In this document: positions 45,919 through 55,190 of the stretch, piece by piece
Position numbering within the stretch: position 1 is the first letter of the stretch
Layout: each line of letters opens with the position of its first letter
The notes under the pieces: generated by a model
Databases searched by the model: none
The model's input: only the letters and a program-made list of their open reading frames with translations
Told to the model about the DNA's origin: nothing
Program-made: the position numbers and the translations under genes
Source of the DNA: Candidatus Obscuribacterales bacterium
GTDB taxonomy: Bacteria > Cyanobacteriota > Vampirovibrionia > Obscuribacterales > Obscuribacteraceae
NCBI GenBank assembly: GCA_019637435.1
Contig: JAHBVO010000002.1
Location: 1,403,519 to 1,467,518, forward strand
Length of the DNA: 64,000 nt
Direction: 5' to 3'

Positions 45919-45942
45919 ATTCGTAATAGGGCAGTTGGCGGA

Positions 45943-47334
45943 TCAAGCTGCAGTTTTAACATTGGTATTGCTGGCGGTATCGCGAATAATTAGCCCGAGA
46001 AGAACAATAAGAGTGACTGCATATAGAAAGAAGGGCTGGATCGGAAGCGCTGGAATGTGCAAGCCAATCTTCTGCTCTATGAGTCCTGAGACGTGTGGCG
46101 CAGTGAAGAAGAACCAACTAAGAATCGGAAAACCGAGAAGCAAATAGCGAATAGCGAGAATCAGATTCTTGTTTCGCACTCCAGGCATGGCCGCTTCGCC
46201 AATCGGATAATTGCCCACCACGTTATAGATGAGCCATATTGCCGGCAGCGTGACGAAAATATAGTCCTGTTTGTGCGTGTGAGGACTGGTCACAAGTTGC
46301 AACAGCATCGTAATTGAGGCAAGGATCATAAACATTCTGCGACGATCGTCATCGCTCTGCAGCCCGGCATTGGCTCTGTATTTCCACCATAAGAACGCCG
46401 TATAAAGTGTAGCGACAGCCCAAACCGCGACTACTACCAGGTGAACTACTCCGCCATCGTTTCCGGTCAAGATTACCAATTGCCCTCGCAAATTCTGCTG
46501 CGACTCAGGCGAAACTCCGGTTATCTGGCCGCCGCTAATCTCGCCCATCTTGAGCGCTTCCGGATAGTGCAGGACATTGTCTAAACCGAGCACCGCAACG
46601 CAACCAATCAGATAGATGAGCCCCATGAGGCTGTAGCCGGCGAAGAAGCGCAGCCCACCAAGAAAACAGCCTGTGATAAACAGAATCGGCGCATATTGCA
46701 GTTTCAACAAACAAAAACCGCCAAGCATCCCAGCGCGAAACCAATTCTTTCTATCGAGCGCATCCCAATACCACATCAGAGCAGGAAAAATCGCCAACCC
46801 GATTTGTCCGAGCCTGAAACACAACCAGGCTGGGAATGTAGAGAGAACGCCGATGTAAGTGAAGGCGCGCTCGAACTTGCCTTTGAGCGTCGTTGATAAT
46901 AGAGAACGAACGCTGAGAATAATTCCTGCCAGTCCAAGAAATTCCCAGATGAGATAAGCGGCATCGAGCGAAACCAACGAAAGCGGCATGCAGAGCACCA
47001 TCAGATATGGCGGATACTGCGAGTAGAAAATTTTCTTTAGCTCAACGTGTGGAACCAACTTCTGCAAGTAGGAATTTTGCAATTGCGGATCCCAAACGTC
47101 TATTTTGTTGCCCCTGGCGCATTCCCAGGACATGACTGCGTCGTTGTAGTAGAGCAGAAAATCCGCGGTGTAAACAAACGGGTCATCAGGATGTTCCGGA
47201 CTTTCTTGAACATAAGCGAAAGATTGATTGAAAACATAGGCCTGCACAAGGTTGCTGTAGGTCAGTGCCGTCCACATAATCAGAGCCGAGATGTATGCAA
47301 ACCAAAGTTTGTTCAGAAGCTTTTGATTAGCCAA
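45943..47334 (-). CDS. GT87-like membrane glycosyltransferase
   Basis: A 463-residue membrane protein with about ten transmembrane segments. The first loop carries the FVYTADFLLYYNDAVMSWECARG pattern, with acidic residues where GT-C transferases keep catalytic Asp. The layout fits DUF2029/GT87, polyprenyl-phosphate-mannose or related sugar transferases acting at the outer face of the inner membrane. Sugar and acceptor are unknown. The gene follows the dehydrogenase at 47336 by one base and is probably co-transcribed with it. Confidence 0.75.
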   Translation of the reverse strand: MANQKLLNKLWFAYISALIMWTALTYSNLVQAYVFNQSFAYVQESPEHPDDPFVYTADFLLYYNDAVMSWECARGNKIDVWDPQLQNSYLQKLVPHVELKKIFYSQYPPYLMVLCMPLSLVSLDAAYLIWEFLGLAGIILSVRSLLSTTLKGKFERAFTYIGVLSTFPAWLCFRLGQIGLAIFPALMWYWDALDRKNWFRAGMLGGFCLLKLQYAPILFITGCFLGGLRFFAGYSLMGLIYLIGCVAVLGLDNVLHYPEALKMGEISGGQITGVSPESQQNLRGQLVILTGNDGGVVHLVVVAVWAVATLYTAFLWWKYRANAGLQSDDDRRRMFMILASITMLLQLVTSPHTHKQDYIFVTLPAIWLIYNVVGNYPIGEAAMPGVRNKNLILAIRYLLLGFPILSWFFFTAPHVSGLIEQKIGLHIPALPIQPFFLYAVTLIVLLGLIIRDTASNTNVKTAA

Positions 47335-47335
47335 C

Positions 47336-48355
47336 TTAACTTCGCTCCTTAGCTGCGGCGTTCCACTTCTGCTCGTCCCACGCGTCAGCGTTTACGATGT
47401 TTGGCGGGCGCTTACCCGCAAATGCGCTGATGATCGAATCGACTGCAAGCTCCGACATTCGAAAACGAGTCTCGAAACACGCCGAGCCAATATGCGGAAG
47501 CAGAACCACGTTATCCAGCGAGAGCAGCTCTTCTGGAACGTTCGGCTCATGCGCGAAGACATCAAGGCCGGCTCCCAGAATTTTGCCGTTCACTAAATGC
47601 GATACCAGTGCCGGCTCATCGATAATGGCACCGCGGGCAGTGTTGATCAGAATGCACTCCGGCTTCATCAGGTCGAGTTCGCGTTGGCCAATCAGTCCGC
47701 GAGTCTCATCATTTAACGGGCAGTGAATGCTTATGAAATCGGAATTTTGCAGAAGCTCATCGAGTTCGACGCGTTTGGCTCCCAGTTCGCTTGCAAGCTT
47801 TCTGTCCGTCGCGTCTGGCGAGGAGGAGCGAGAATATATTAGTTTTAAACCGAAAGCGCCGGCTCGCTTTGCAAATGCCTTGCCAATTCGGCCCATGCCG
47901 ATGATACCCATGGTTTTGCCGTCCAGGTCCGGACCGAGCATCAGATCGCTTTTGAAACCGCTCCATTTCCCGGCGCGAACGTACCGATCGGCTTCGCAGA
48001 CTCGTCGCGTAGTAGACAGCAGTAATGCCATCGCCAGGTCCGCAGTGGCCGCATCAAGCACGCCGGGCGTATTCGTGACGATTATTCCCCGCTTCGTTGC
48101 TTCCGGAATTTCAACGTTGTCGAACCCGACTGCGCGATTGGCGATAATTCTCAAGTTCTTGCAGGCGTCCATTATGGCACTGGATATGGTATCGAGCGGT
48201 TCGCTGACCACAGCATCCTTGTCACGGAGCTGTTCGAGTAAAACATCTTCAGGAAGTGCTTCCTCTCGATGAATGCACTGAATCTCGGCGATCTTTTCGA
48301 GCCGCTTTGACAGTTGTTCGTTTAATTGTCCGAGAACCAGAACTTTGATTTTCAT
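47336..48355 (-). CDS. D-isomer-specific 2-hydroxyacid dehydrogenase
   Basis: A 339-residue NAD(P)-dependent dehydrogenase of the glyoxylate/hydroxypyruvate reductase group. The Rossmann motif is GIIGMGRIGKAFAKRAG. Catalytic positions are Arg in INTARGAIIDE, Glu in FAHEPNVPEE and His in LLPHIGSA. The N-terminal ACT-like tail of phosphoglycerate dehydrogenase is absent, so glycerate, glyoxylate or another 2-hydroxyacid is more likely. It lies six bases after glpD on the same strand. Confidence 0.9.
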   Translation of the reverse strand: MKIKVLVLGQLNEQLSKRLEKIAEIQCIHREEALPEDVLLEQLRDKDAVVSEPLDTISSAIMDACKNLRIIANRAVGFDNVEIPEATKRGIIVTNTPGVLDAATADLAMALLLSTTRRVCEADRYVRAGKWSGFKSDLMLGPDLDGKTMGIIGMGRIGKAFAKRAGAFGLKLIYSRSSSPDATDRKLASELGAKRVELDELLQNSDFISIHCPLNDETRGLIGQRELDLMKPECILINTARGAIIDEPALVSHLVNGKILGAGLDVFAHEPNVPEELLSLDNVVLLPHIGSACFETRFRMSELAVDSIISAFAGKRPPNIVNADAWDEQKWNAAAKERS

Positions 48356-48361
48356 AAATGT

Positions 48362-50032
48362 TTATTGCGTTACAGGCTTCTGTCCTAGATGTTCTTCCAG
48401 AGTGGACCTAATTGCTTTGAGTTCCGCTGCGGTTCTTGCCTCATCCCAGCCCAGCACGCCCTGAACGCAGCGCGCCACTTTCTCTGCCGATTGCATGCAC
48501 TGCCCCTGGTGCACCAGTCCAAGCCTTAATCTTCTAAATAGAATATCTTCCAGGCACAACGCCATCTCGTGTCTGACGCTGAAGACCACCTCTGCCATGA
48601 TCGGCGGGAAATCAGGACAGACTCTTTTGTTCAGGTACGAGTCTTTCTCTACCAGTTCGATGATCTGCAATGCATCCTTGCCGTAGCTCGCTAATAGATG
48701 ATCGATAGTTCCCGGTTCGATTGAAGAGCGTCTGGCTCTCGCCGAAATCTCAGCAGACGACGTCAAATAGTCATCTTTGTCTGTCCAGCCTCCGAGCATT
48801 ATTTTGTCGGTAGTTGGTGGTTTCAGTTTCGCAAAAGATTGTTGAGGTAGTTTTGAGACCAGGCGGTCGACCGTTTCATCCCCCAATAGTCGATAGTTGG
48901 TCAACTTTCCGCCGATCACACCGACCACGCCGCCTTTACCTTCGAAAAGAACGTGCTCGCGCGATATCGTTTTCGTATTTGTCATGCCGGCGCCCGCTTC
49001 ACCCGATGACACCAGCGGTCTGAGCCCAGCCCATGAGGCGATAACGTGATTGCGGTTTAACTTCCGGTCTTCCCGTCCATAAGAATTCACCACATCGAGT
49101 AAATAGTTTATTTCTTCTTCGGTCGCGGTTGGATTGTCCAGGGGACCATCGTATTTTGTATCGGTGGTGCCGATCATTAGCGCTCTTTGCCACGGTATGA
49201 CGAATACGTATCGACCATCTGCTGCCGGTAGAAATAGTGGAGAGTTGGTATCAAATGCGGAGCTCGGTATCATTATATGAATACCTTTTGCGGGCAAAAC
49301 CTTCGGTCGCCAGGTCGGGTCGAGTTTTTCCATGAGCCCGTCTGACCAGACACCTGTAGCATTTACGCATGTGTGGCACGATATTTTTACGTCCTGCCCG
49401 CTGAAGCGATCGCGGCAGTTGATGCCGGATACGCGGTCGCCCTCGAATTCGAAACTGTTTGCAGAGAGATAGTTGATCGCTACGGCGCCGAGATTTTCAG
49501 CCGACTTGATCACCTCCATGACTATTCTGGAATCGTCCGTGATGCAGTCGTGGAAGCGCAAGCCGCCTTTGATCTTGGCCATCGCCAGTGATGGTGCTGC
49601 GCCGACTACTTCTTTCTGTTTAAGTCGTTGATGGCGCCTTGCGCCCGTAACGTGTAGGGCAAGCAAGTCGTACAGCGTGAGACCGAGCTGCGCTTTGAGT
49701 CCGAAAGTCTGATTGTTGTCCCTGATAGGCAGGACAAAACTGAAGTCCTTGACAAGATGGGGCGCCAATTGCTCGAGCAAAGCGCGCTCGTGGCAAAGTT
49801 CTTGAGTCAGTCTGAATTGAAATTGTTCGAGATAACGTAGCCCGCCGTGAATCAATTTTGTCGTCTTGCTGGATGTGCCGGACGAGAAGTCACTTTTGTC
49901 TATAAGGATTACGGACAAACCTCGAGACGCCGCATTTTGCGCAATGCCCGCCCCTACTACCCCGCCGCCAATAACGGCAACGTCGAAAGTGGTGTGTTGT
50001 AGGGCAGCCAGGGCTTCGCTTCGTTTTTGCAT
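48362..50032 (-). CDS. glpD: Aerobic glycerol-3-phosphate dehydrogenase
   Basis: A 556-residue FAD enzyme that oxidises glycerol-3-phosphate to dihydroxyacetone phosphate and passes electrons to quinone at the inner membrane. The FAD motif is VAVIGGGVVGAGIAQNAASRG, followed by SSKTTKLIHGGLRYLEQFQF. The C-terminal helical DAO_C domain is complete. It is the first gene of a three-gene minus-strand run with the 2-hydroxyacid dehydrogenase and the GT87-like protein, which suggests a link between glycerol-derived metabolites and cell-surface work, though this is inference. Confidence 0.95.
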   Translation of the reverse strand: MQKRSEALAALQHTTFDVAVIGGGVVGAGIAQNAASRGLSVILIDKSDFSSGTSSKTTKLIHGGLRYLEQFQFRLTQELCHERALLEQLAPHLVKDFSFVLPIRDNNQTFGLKAQLGLTLYDLLALHVTGARRHQRLKQKEVVGAAPSLAMAKIKGGLRFHDCITDDSRIVMEVIKSAENLGAVAINYLSANSFEFEGDRVSGINCRDRFSGQDVKISCHTCVNATGVWSDGLMEKLDPTWRPKVLPAKGIHIMIPSSAFDTNSPLFLPAADGRYVFVIPWQRALMIGTTDTKYDGPLDNPTATEEEINYLLDVVNSYGREDRKLNRNHVIASWAGLRPLVSSGEAGAGMTNTKTISREHVLFEGKGGVVGVIGGKLTNYRLLGDETVDRLVSKLPQQSFAKLKPPTTDKIMLGGWTDKDDYLTSSAEISARARRSSIEPGTIDHLLASYGKDALQIIELVEKDSYLNKRVCPDFPPIMAEVVFSVRHEMALCLEDILFRRLRLGLVHQGQCMQSAEKVARCVQGVLGWDEARTAAELKAIRSTLEEHLGQKPVTQ

Positions 50033-50368
50033 AATCTGAGATTCTGTTTACCTTATTATGGCGCGCGTCAAATAGTAATAAACAACCCTTATAGGTTTCG
50101 TTTTTCTAATGCTGGGCGCTCTTGACCACAGGTGCAACCTGACGGGGAGATTCGTCGTTTCGGCTAGCTCTCAGCAACCTTAAGATTTGCCCATGTGCCT
50201 TGAAAGGAAGCTAAAACACCAGGAAAATTAGCCGCTGATTGCCTAAGCTAGGTAATGTGCGAAGCCGGTTTTCGTGGTTTCGTACACACTGCAAATTTGC
50301 CCGGTGCTGTTCGCGCAACGCACCCAGACCACCGGGACAGTTCTAAGTACCCTTTCAAGTGGAAGACT
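50033..50368. other. Divergent promoter region between glpD and the CHAT gene
   Basis: A 336-base spacer serving two divergent genes. A frame runs into it from the CHAT gene, but the protein signal peptide starts at 50369. I looked for a riboswitch fold and found no conserved core. GGAAG before 50369 is the only site I can name. Confidence 0.4.
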
Positions 50369-53300
50369 ATGATTAAAAGCCGTAATCAAAGCGTTATTGG
50401 ATTGGCTGCAATGTTGTGGCTTACCAGCACCGCAGGTGGTGCTGTAGCCCAGGAGAGTTTCCTCGACGGGGAATCAGAAGCTGCGCCGATTGAAACCCCA
50501 TCTGCTGGACACGGAACCTCCGCCGAAGCTGTCGCTAGAGCCAAAGCGAACCGAGCCGCAGCGCTCAAGCGCGCTGCTGAGAGCTCGGGACAGCTCAATC
50601 AAGCTCGTTTGAAAGAAGTGAAACCGGAAGCGCTGAGAGAAGTGACCAAGTTCGCAGAACTCCAGGCCACTCCGGAAAATGAAAGTAAAGTGAGACGGCT
50701 CGATGAAGAAGCCGAAAGGCTTTTCAAGCAGGGCCGAAACAACGACGCGCTTCTCAAGTGGCAGGATGCCTATGGCATGTCCATCGAGATGAAGTACGGA
50801 ACAGGTCAAGGTCGCGCTCTGACCGGGATGTGCAAGATTTATTTGACTCAGGGCAAATGGGTCAAGGCTAAACAGCTCGGCGAAAACGCAATCGAAGTCC
50901 TTTCCGGTATGAACGACCAGACCAACCTCGGACGAGCCCGTATCGCGCTCGCTCAAGCGTATTTCGGTTTGGAAAACCCAACCTGGGCAGTTAAACAGCT
51001 TGAGCTGGCAATGAAGCATTTGATCGAACAGCCGAAAAACGATCCGGTCGAAGCGGCTAATTTGATGCGCCTCTCAGGCGGATTGCTTTTGCAGTTTGGA
51101 AAAACACTTGATGCGATCCGCTTCCTGCAAGAGAGTGCAAAATACTGCGAAGAAGCAAAGGATATGCCGACTGCACTCTCGTTGCACAGCAAAATTGCCA
51201 CGTTGATGAATGAAGTTGGTTTGTACGTCGCTGCCAAAGAAGAAGCTCAGAAGGCTGTAGTCATCGCTAAGAATGTCAAAAACGATCGAGCGATGGTCTC
51301 TGCCCTGGCTAGTTACGCCAACACTCAGTACGTGCTCGGTGAGTACAATGACGCTCTGGAAAGCTACGAACAAGCCTACAAGCTTGGCGGCAAGATGGAT
51401 GAGAAAATCCTCGGCAAAGAAGGCAAAGCCAACTTGTTGATGGGATATTCATTCTCGCTCATCGCCACCGGCGAGAGTGACAGAGCGGAGAAAATGCTCA
51501 AAAGCATCATTCCGTATTTCGAGCGCAATGCAAAATATTACGCACAAACCGAATGCCTGAACGCACTCGGTATTCTAGTCGCGAACCGGGGAGAGCCTTA
51601 CAAAGCGCTTCCATACTTCCAGCGTGCCGTAGACGCGCAAAACATGGTTAAGCCTGCACAGCCCAGAATGCAATACATGCTGCTGCAGAACATGGCTGCT
51701 GCTGAGTTTGCCGGTGGTAAGTATCGCGAAGCCTCTACGCATTTAAAGTCGATCATGGCGATTGCAGAACGCGATCAAAAAGTCAGACAACATCATCCGC
51801 TTATCGTGTTGCGCACGCTAACGTCACTTGGCGAAGTTTCGCTGAAGATGGCAGATCCGGTGCTCGCGAGAGACTACACGGAAAAAGCGATCGAGCTGGG
51901 AATTAAACTGGCTGATGATGCTTCTCTGTGGAGAGCCTACACAATTCTTGCCCAGCTCGAATTGGGTCAGCGTGAAGATGAGAAGGCGAAGATCGCGCTC
52001 GAAAACGCACAATCTCACTTCCGTTCTCCTCAAGCAGGTTCGTTCCCGACAGTTGAGAGTTTTCAGTTCGTCAGCCCACGAAAGGCTCTCGGACACCAAT
52101 TGATTGCTCTTGTAGCCTCGCAAGGCATGACTGAGAAAGCTCTGATTGCAGCGGAGCAATTGAAAGAAGAGCAAATCATCAATACATGGATTCGTAAGAG
52201 CTGTCCGGTTAAGGCTGAAGACCGTGATGTCTACACCGACCTCGTGAATCAGAGAGCTCACCTTCACGCTGCTGAGAATTCCACGACTCCGAATAAGTTG
52301 ACCGAAGAGTGGAAGAGCTGGTTATCGCGCTTCTCGGAACTCGCGCACAAGAATAAATCACTGGCGCGTTTGATCGCTCCGTATCCGACAACAGCCGAAG
52401 ACATCATCAATGGCGTTCGCAAAAAGCGAGTCACTGTCATTGAGTACATGGTTGGCGATAAGTCCAGCGTTGCTTTCACGATCGATCCTATCGGTAGAAT
52501 CTCGGCAACGGTGCTTCCGATTGGCGAAGATCGTCTCGCCAGTCAGATCGCGCCGCTCCTTGCTAATGCGGGCGCTGTGCCGGAAGGCGGAGAGAGCCCT
52601 GATCGCTTAGCATTGCAGCAACTGTATAAACAGTTATTGCCGAAAGCCGTCCTCGATTTTGTCCCAAGTACGCCGGACAAGCCGATTGTAGTGATACCGG
52701 ATTCGGTGCTGTTCAATCTGCCCTTTGCGGCTTTAATTGATGAGACTGGAAAATATTTCATCGAAAACCACCTGTTGAGCCTTGCAACATCAATGGGCGC
52801 GATCATCGACGGACCGCTTCCGAGCGGAAACCGTCTGACTGTTCTCGTTGCTCAAGACGGCAGCGCTAACGATCAGGCTGAATCAAACAATATATTGAAC
52901 GCCATGGAGCCGGAACCGGTTGCTACTCTCTCTGCTCAAGCAACTGATTTGCAAGAGCTGCAAAGGGTTTCACAAGATAAAGCCGTCTTACACCTCTCCA
53001 CAAACTTGCCTCTCTCGGACGATAATCCGGTGACCGCAAAATTGCCTTTCGCTAAAGGTCAGTCAGAAGAAACCAAGGACAATACCGCCGGCGGTCTCTT
53101 CTGCTTGTCGATTCCGAATGACCTGGTCGTGCTTTCCGGCACCTCCATTAAAGGCAAGGAGCAGAACGGCAAAGCTGTTCAAGTCGTCAGCCGCGGGCTA
53201 AACTACGCCGGCGCACGTAATGTGATGATGAGCTTGTGGAACGAGCCCTGCGATACAAGATCCAACGAGATTGCTAACTTCTACAAAAACAAGAAGAACG

Positions 53301-53407
53301 GCATGAACGATGCTCTTGCATTGCGTCAGGCTCAACTCCTGGCTCTGAGAGCAGACCGTAATCCGAAAGCCTGGGCTGCATTCCAGCTTCTCGGCGCGGG
53401 TATGTAG
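50369..53407 (+). CDS. Exported TPR-CHAT protein lacking the usual catalytic Cys
   Basis: A 1012-residue protein. A signal peptide spans residues 1 to about 27 (SVIGLAAMLWLTSTAGGAVAQ). About twelve TPR-like repeats fill residues 90-620, for example GEYNDALESYEQAYKLGGKM. The C-terminal CHAT caspase-like domain (about 680-1012) keeps the fold landmarks VVIPDSVLFNLPFAAL, GARNVMMSLWNEP and the WAAFQLLG end. The usual His is present in HLSTN (His875). The SACxT motif reads SGTS (923-926), with Thr925 in place of the catalytic Cys, so it is probably a non-proteolytic CHAT. The ATG at 50369 is preceded by GGAAG. Confidence 0.85.
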   Translation: MIKSRNQSVIGLAAMLWLTSTAGGAVAQESFLDGESEAAPIETPSAGHGTSAEAVARAKANRAAALKRAAESSGQLNQARLKEVKPEALREVTKFAELQATPENESKVRRLDEEAERLFKQGRNNDALLKWQDAYGMSIEMKYGTGQGRALTGMCKIYLTQGKWVKAKQLGENAIEVLSGMNDQTNLGRARIALAQAYFGLENPTWAVKQLELAMKHLIEQPKNDPVEAANLMRLSGGLLLQFGKTLDAIRFLQESAKYCEEAKDMPTALSLHSKIATLMNEVGLYVAAKEEAQKAVVIAKNVKNDRAMVSALASYANTQYVLGEYNDALESYEQAYKLGGKMDEKILGKEGKANLLMGYSFSLIATGESDRAEKMLKSIIPYFERNAKYYAQTECLNALGILVANRGEPYKALPYFQRAVDAQNMVKPAQPRMQYMLLQNMAAAEFAGGKYREASTHLKSIMAIAERDQKVRQHHPLIVLRTLTSLGEVSLKMADPVLARDYTEKAIELGIKLADDASLWRAYTILAQLELGQREDEKAKIALENAQSHFRSPQAGSFPTVESFQFVSPRKALGHQLIALVASQGMTEKALIAAEQLKEEQIINTWIRKSCPVKAEDRDVYTDLVNQRAHLHAAENSTTPNKLTEEWKSWLSRFSELAHKNKSLARLIAPYPTTAEDIINGVRKKRVTVIEYMVGDKSSVAFTIDPIGRISATVLPIGEDRLASQIAPLLANAGAVPEGGESPDRLALQQLYKQLLPKAVLDFVPSTPDKPIVVIPDSVLFNLPFAALIDETGKYFIENHLLSLATSMGAIIDGPLPSGNRLTVLVAQDGSANDQAESNNILNAMEPEPVATLSAQATDLQELQRVSQDKAVLHLSTNLPLSDDNPVTAKLPFAKGQSEETKDNTAGGLFCLSIPNDLVVLSGTSIKGKEQNGKAVQVVSRGLNYAGARNVMMSLWNEPCDTRSNEIANFYKNKKNGMNDALALRQAQLLALRADRNPKAWAAFQLLGAGM

Positions 53408-53515
53408 TCTCGCAGCATATAAACTGAGAGCCTCGCAGGTCGATACTGAGAGACCTCGCAGCACAGCAAATTGAGAACCTATCAGAAGCATAGGCTCGCG
53501 ATAACGCAAAACTCC

Positions 53516-53548
53516 AGCCCGGTGACCGTTTGGTTGCCGGGCTTTCTT
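53516..53548 (+). terminator. Terminator between the CHAT gene and the sigma factor gene
   Basis: AGCCCGGTGACC pairs with GGTTGCCGGGCT with two mismatches, followed by TTCTTT. It lies about 110 bases after the CHAT gene stop. Just before it the unit ACTGAGAG-CCTCGCAG occurs twice. Confidence 0.7.
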
Positions 53549-53672
53549 TATCGGACTCTGTTGTGTTTGAAGTCTGTTGCGCGATGTTGTCAAAGCGTGT
53601 CGGGGGACTGGAGAGCGGGCATAACTTTTTTGAGCGGCGAACTTTTGCCGCCTGTTTATTTGGGACTGCTAG

Positions 53673-54767
53673 ATGGACGAAAATAAGACCGCGAACGTAA
53701 AAGGGAAAGAGCCTGTAGTCAAAAACGGCCGAAAAAAGGGCGAGGGACGAAAGCGCGGGGAGCCTGTCGACTATGATGCGCCCCGTCGAGGTTCTGCCGG
53801 CGAATTTCCAGTCGAGCAAGAGGACTGGGAAGGGCGCCTGGACGATCCGGAACCTAAGGTGGACGAACTCGAAGAAGAGGTCGATACTTCCAAAGCCGAG
53901 GAAGTTCCAGCTTCGATCACTGCAGACGACCCTGTCCGCCTGTATCTCCGCGAAATTGGTTCTATACCGCTTTTGACGGCGGCTCAGGAAATCGAGTTGG
54001 CTCGCGCGATTGAGATGGGTGGAGCCACAGGTGCTATGGCGAAACGCAACCTGGTCAGAGCCAATTTGCGGCTTGTAGTCTCGATTGCGAAAAAATATTT
54101 GGGTCGTGGCATGCAGTTTCTCGATCTGATCCAGGAAGGAAACCTGGGTCTAATGCGCGCTTCCGACAAATTCGATTATCAACGTGGTTTTAAATTCAGC
54201 ACCTACGCGACCTGGTGGATTCGCCAGGCGATCACGCGCGCCATTGCTGATCAGGCACGGACAATCCGTATCCCCGTGCACATGATTGAAACCATCAATA
54301 AACTCAAAAAGGCACAACGCAAGCTTTCTCAAGATCTCGGTCGCAAGCCCACCGAAGAGGAGGTCGCCGCCTCGATGGAAATTACCGTTGCTCGTTTGCG
54401 CGAGATTCAAAAGATTGCGCAAGAACCGATTTCGCTTGAGACACCAGTCGGTAAAGAGGAAGACAGCAACATTGGTGACTTCGTCGAAGACACTGATGCG
54501 AAGACGCCTTCGGCGAATGTCACTCAAAAAATGCTGCGTGAAGAAATTATTGAAGTAATGGCTGGGCTTGGTCCGCGCGAGCGTGACGTGCTTCGCCTGC
54601 GATTCGGTCTCGATGACGGAAGGACCAGAACTCTTGAAGAAGTTGGCCAGCTCTTCGGGGTCACGAGAGAACGCGTTCGCCAGATTGAGGCAAAGGCCTT
54701 GCGAAAACTGCGTCATCCTGGGCGTTCCCGACGATTGCGCGAATACATGGACGAAGACGACGATTAA
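53673..54767 (+). CDS. rpoD: Primary sigma factor, RpoD/SigA family
   Basis: A 364-residue group 1/2 sigma-70 factor. The first 85 residues are charged and disordered. Region 1.2 follows (DDPVRLYLREIGSIPLLTA), then region 2 (RLVVSIAKKYLGRGMQFLDLIQEGNLGLMRASDKFD and GFKFSTYATWWIRQAITRAI), region 3 and region 4 (LRLRFGLDDGRTRTLEEVGQ, then VTRERVRQIEAKALRKLRHP). The size and the short pre-1.2 segment resemble cyanobacterial SigA rather than the long E. coli RpoD. It is most likely the housekeeping factor, but a group 2 factor cannot be excluded. Confidence 0.92.
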   Translation: MDENKTANVKGKEPVVKNGRKKGEGRKRGEPVDYDAPRRGSAGEFPVEQEDWEGRLDDPEPKVDELEEEVDTSKAEEVPASITADDPVRLYLREIGSIPLLTAAQEIELARAIEMGGATGAMAKRNLVRANLRLVVSIAKKYLGRGMQFLDLIQEGNLGLMRASDKFDYQRGFKFSTYATWWIRQAITRAIADQARTIRIPVHMIETINKLKKAQRKLSQDLGRKPTEEEVAASMEITVARLREIQKIAQEPISLETPVGKEEDSNIGDFVEDTDAKTPSANVTQKMLREEIIEVMAGLGPRERDVLRLRFGLDDGRTRTLEEVGQLFGVTRERVRQIEAKALRKLRHPGRSRRLREYMDEDDD

Positions 54768-55190
54768 GAAGCCGGCTTGCTTCGGGGTCAAGCGTGCCGT
54801 ACGTTGAAGCGGCGGTACCATTGGTGGGTATTCGTAGCCGTTTGAGATGAAACTTACTCCACTTTGGAAGACGCTCCGAGGTCGAAACTTGCGGCACTTG
54901 GAAACGAACTTGCCCGTCACTTGGAAACAAGCCTTGCTGCCTCCATTCTGATATGCAGTCGATATGCTCATAAATGCTGCGTTACAGAAGTTGTCATTTC
55001 CTTCAATGAACTTCTTGCAAGCCTTGCTCGTGACTGGTCATTGCGAGCATACGACCTGCTTTTCAAGCGGGTTCTCAAGATGCGAGTAATTTAGGGAATG
55101 CGGTACAATAGCGACCTTCGGTACCACGATTTGAAGTCAAGTGGTACTACTGGCGGTTTTCGATCTAACGAACTTATCGGGGAACTTTTC
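54768..55190. other. Intergenic region with promoter-like TACAAT
   Basis: No convincing gene. CACTTGGAAAC occurs twice near 54890-54930. A -10-like TACAAT lies at 55104-55109, about 80 bases before the next ATG, without a good -35 box. A frame extends into this stretch from the next gene, but its signal peptide begins at 55191. Confidence 0.4.

Noticed and set aside
50033..50368. Riboswitch upstream of the CHAT gene or glpD
   Set aside because: Several short complementary segments exist, but I cannot fit any known riboswitch core, so no call is made.
54150..54971. Minus-strand ORF of 273 codons opposite the sigma factor gene
   Set aside because: It overlaps conserved sigma regions 2-4 on the other strand and has no recognisable domain.
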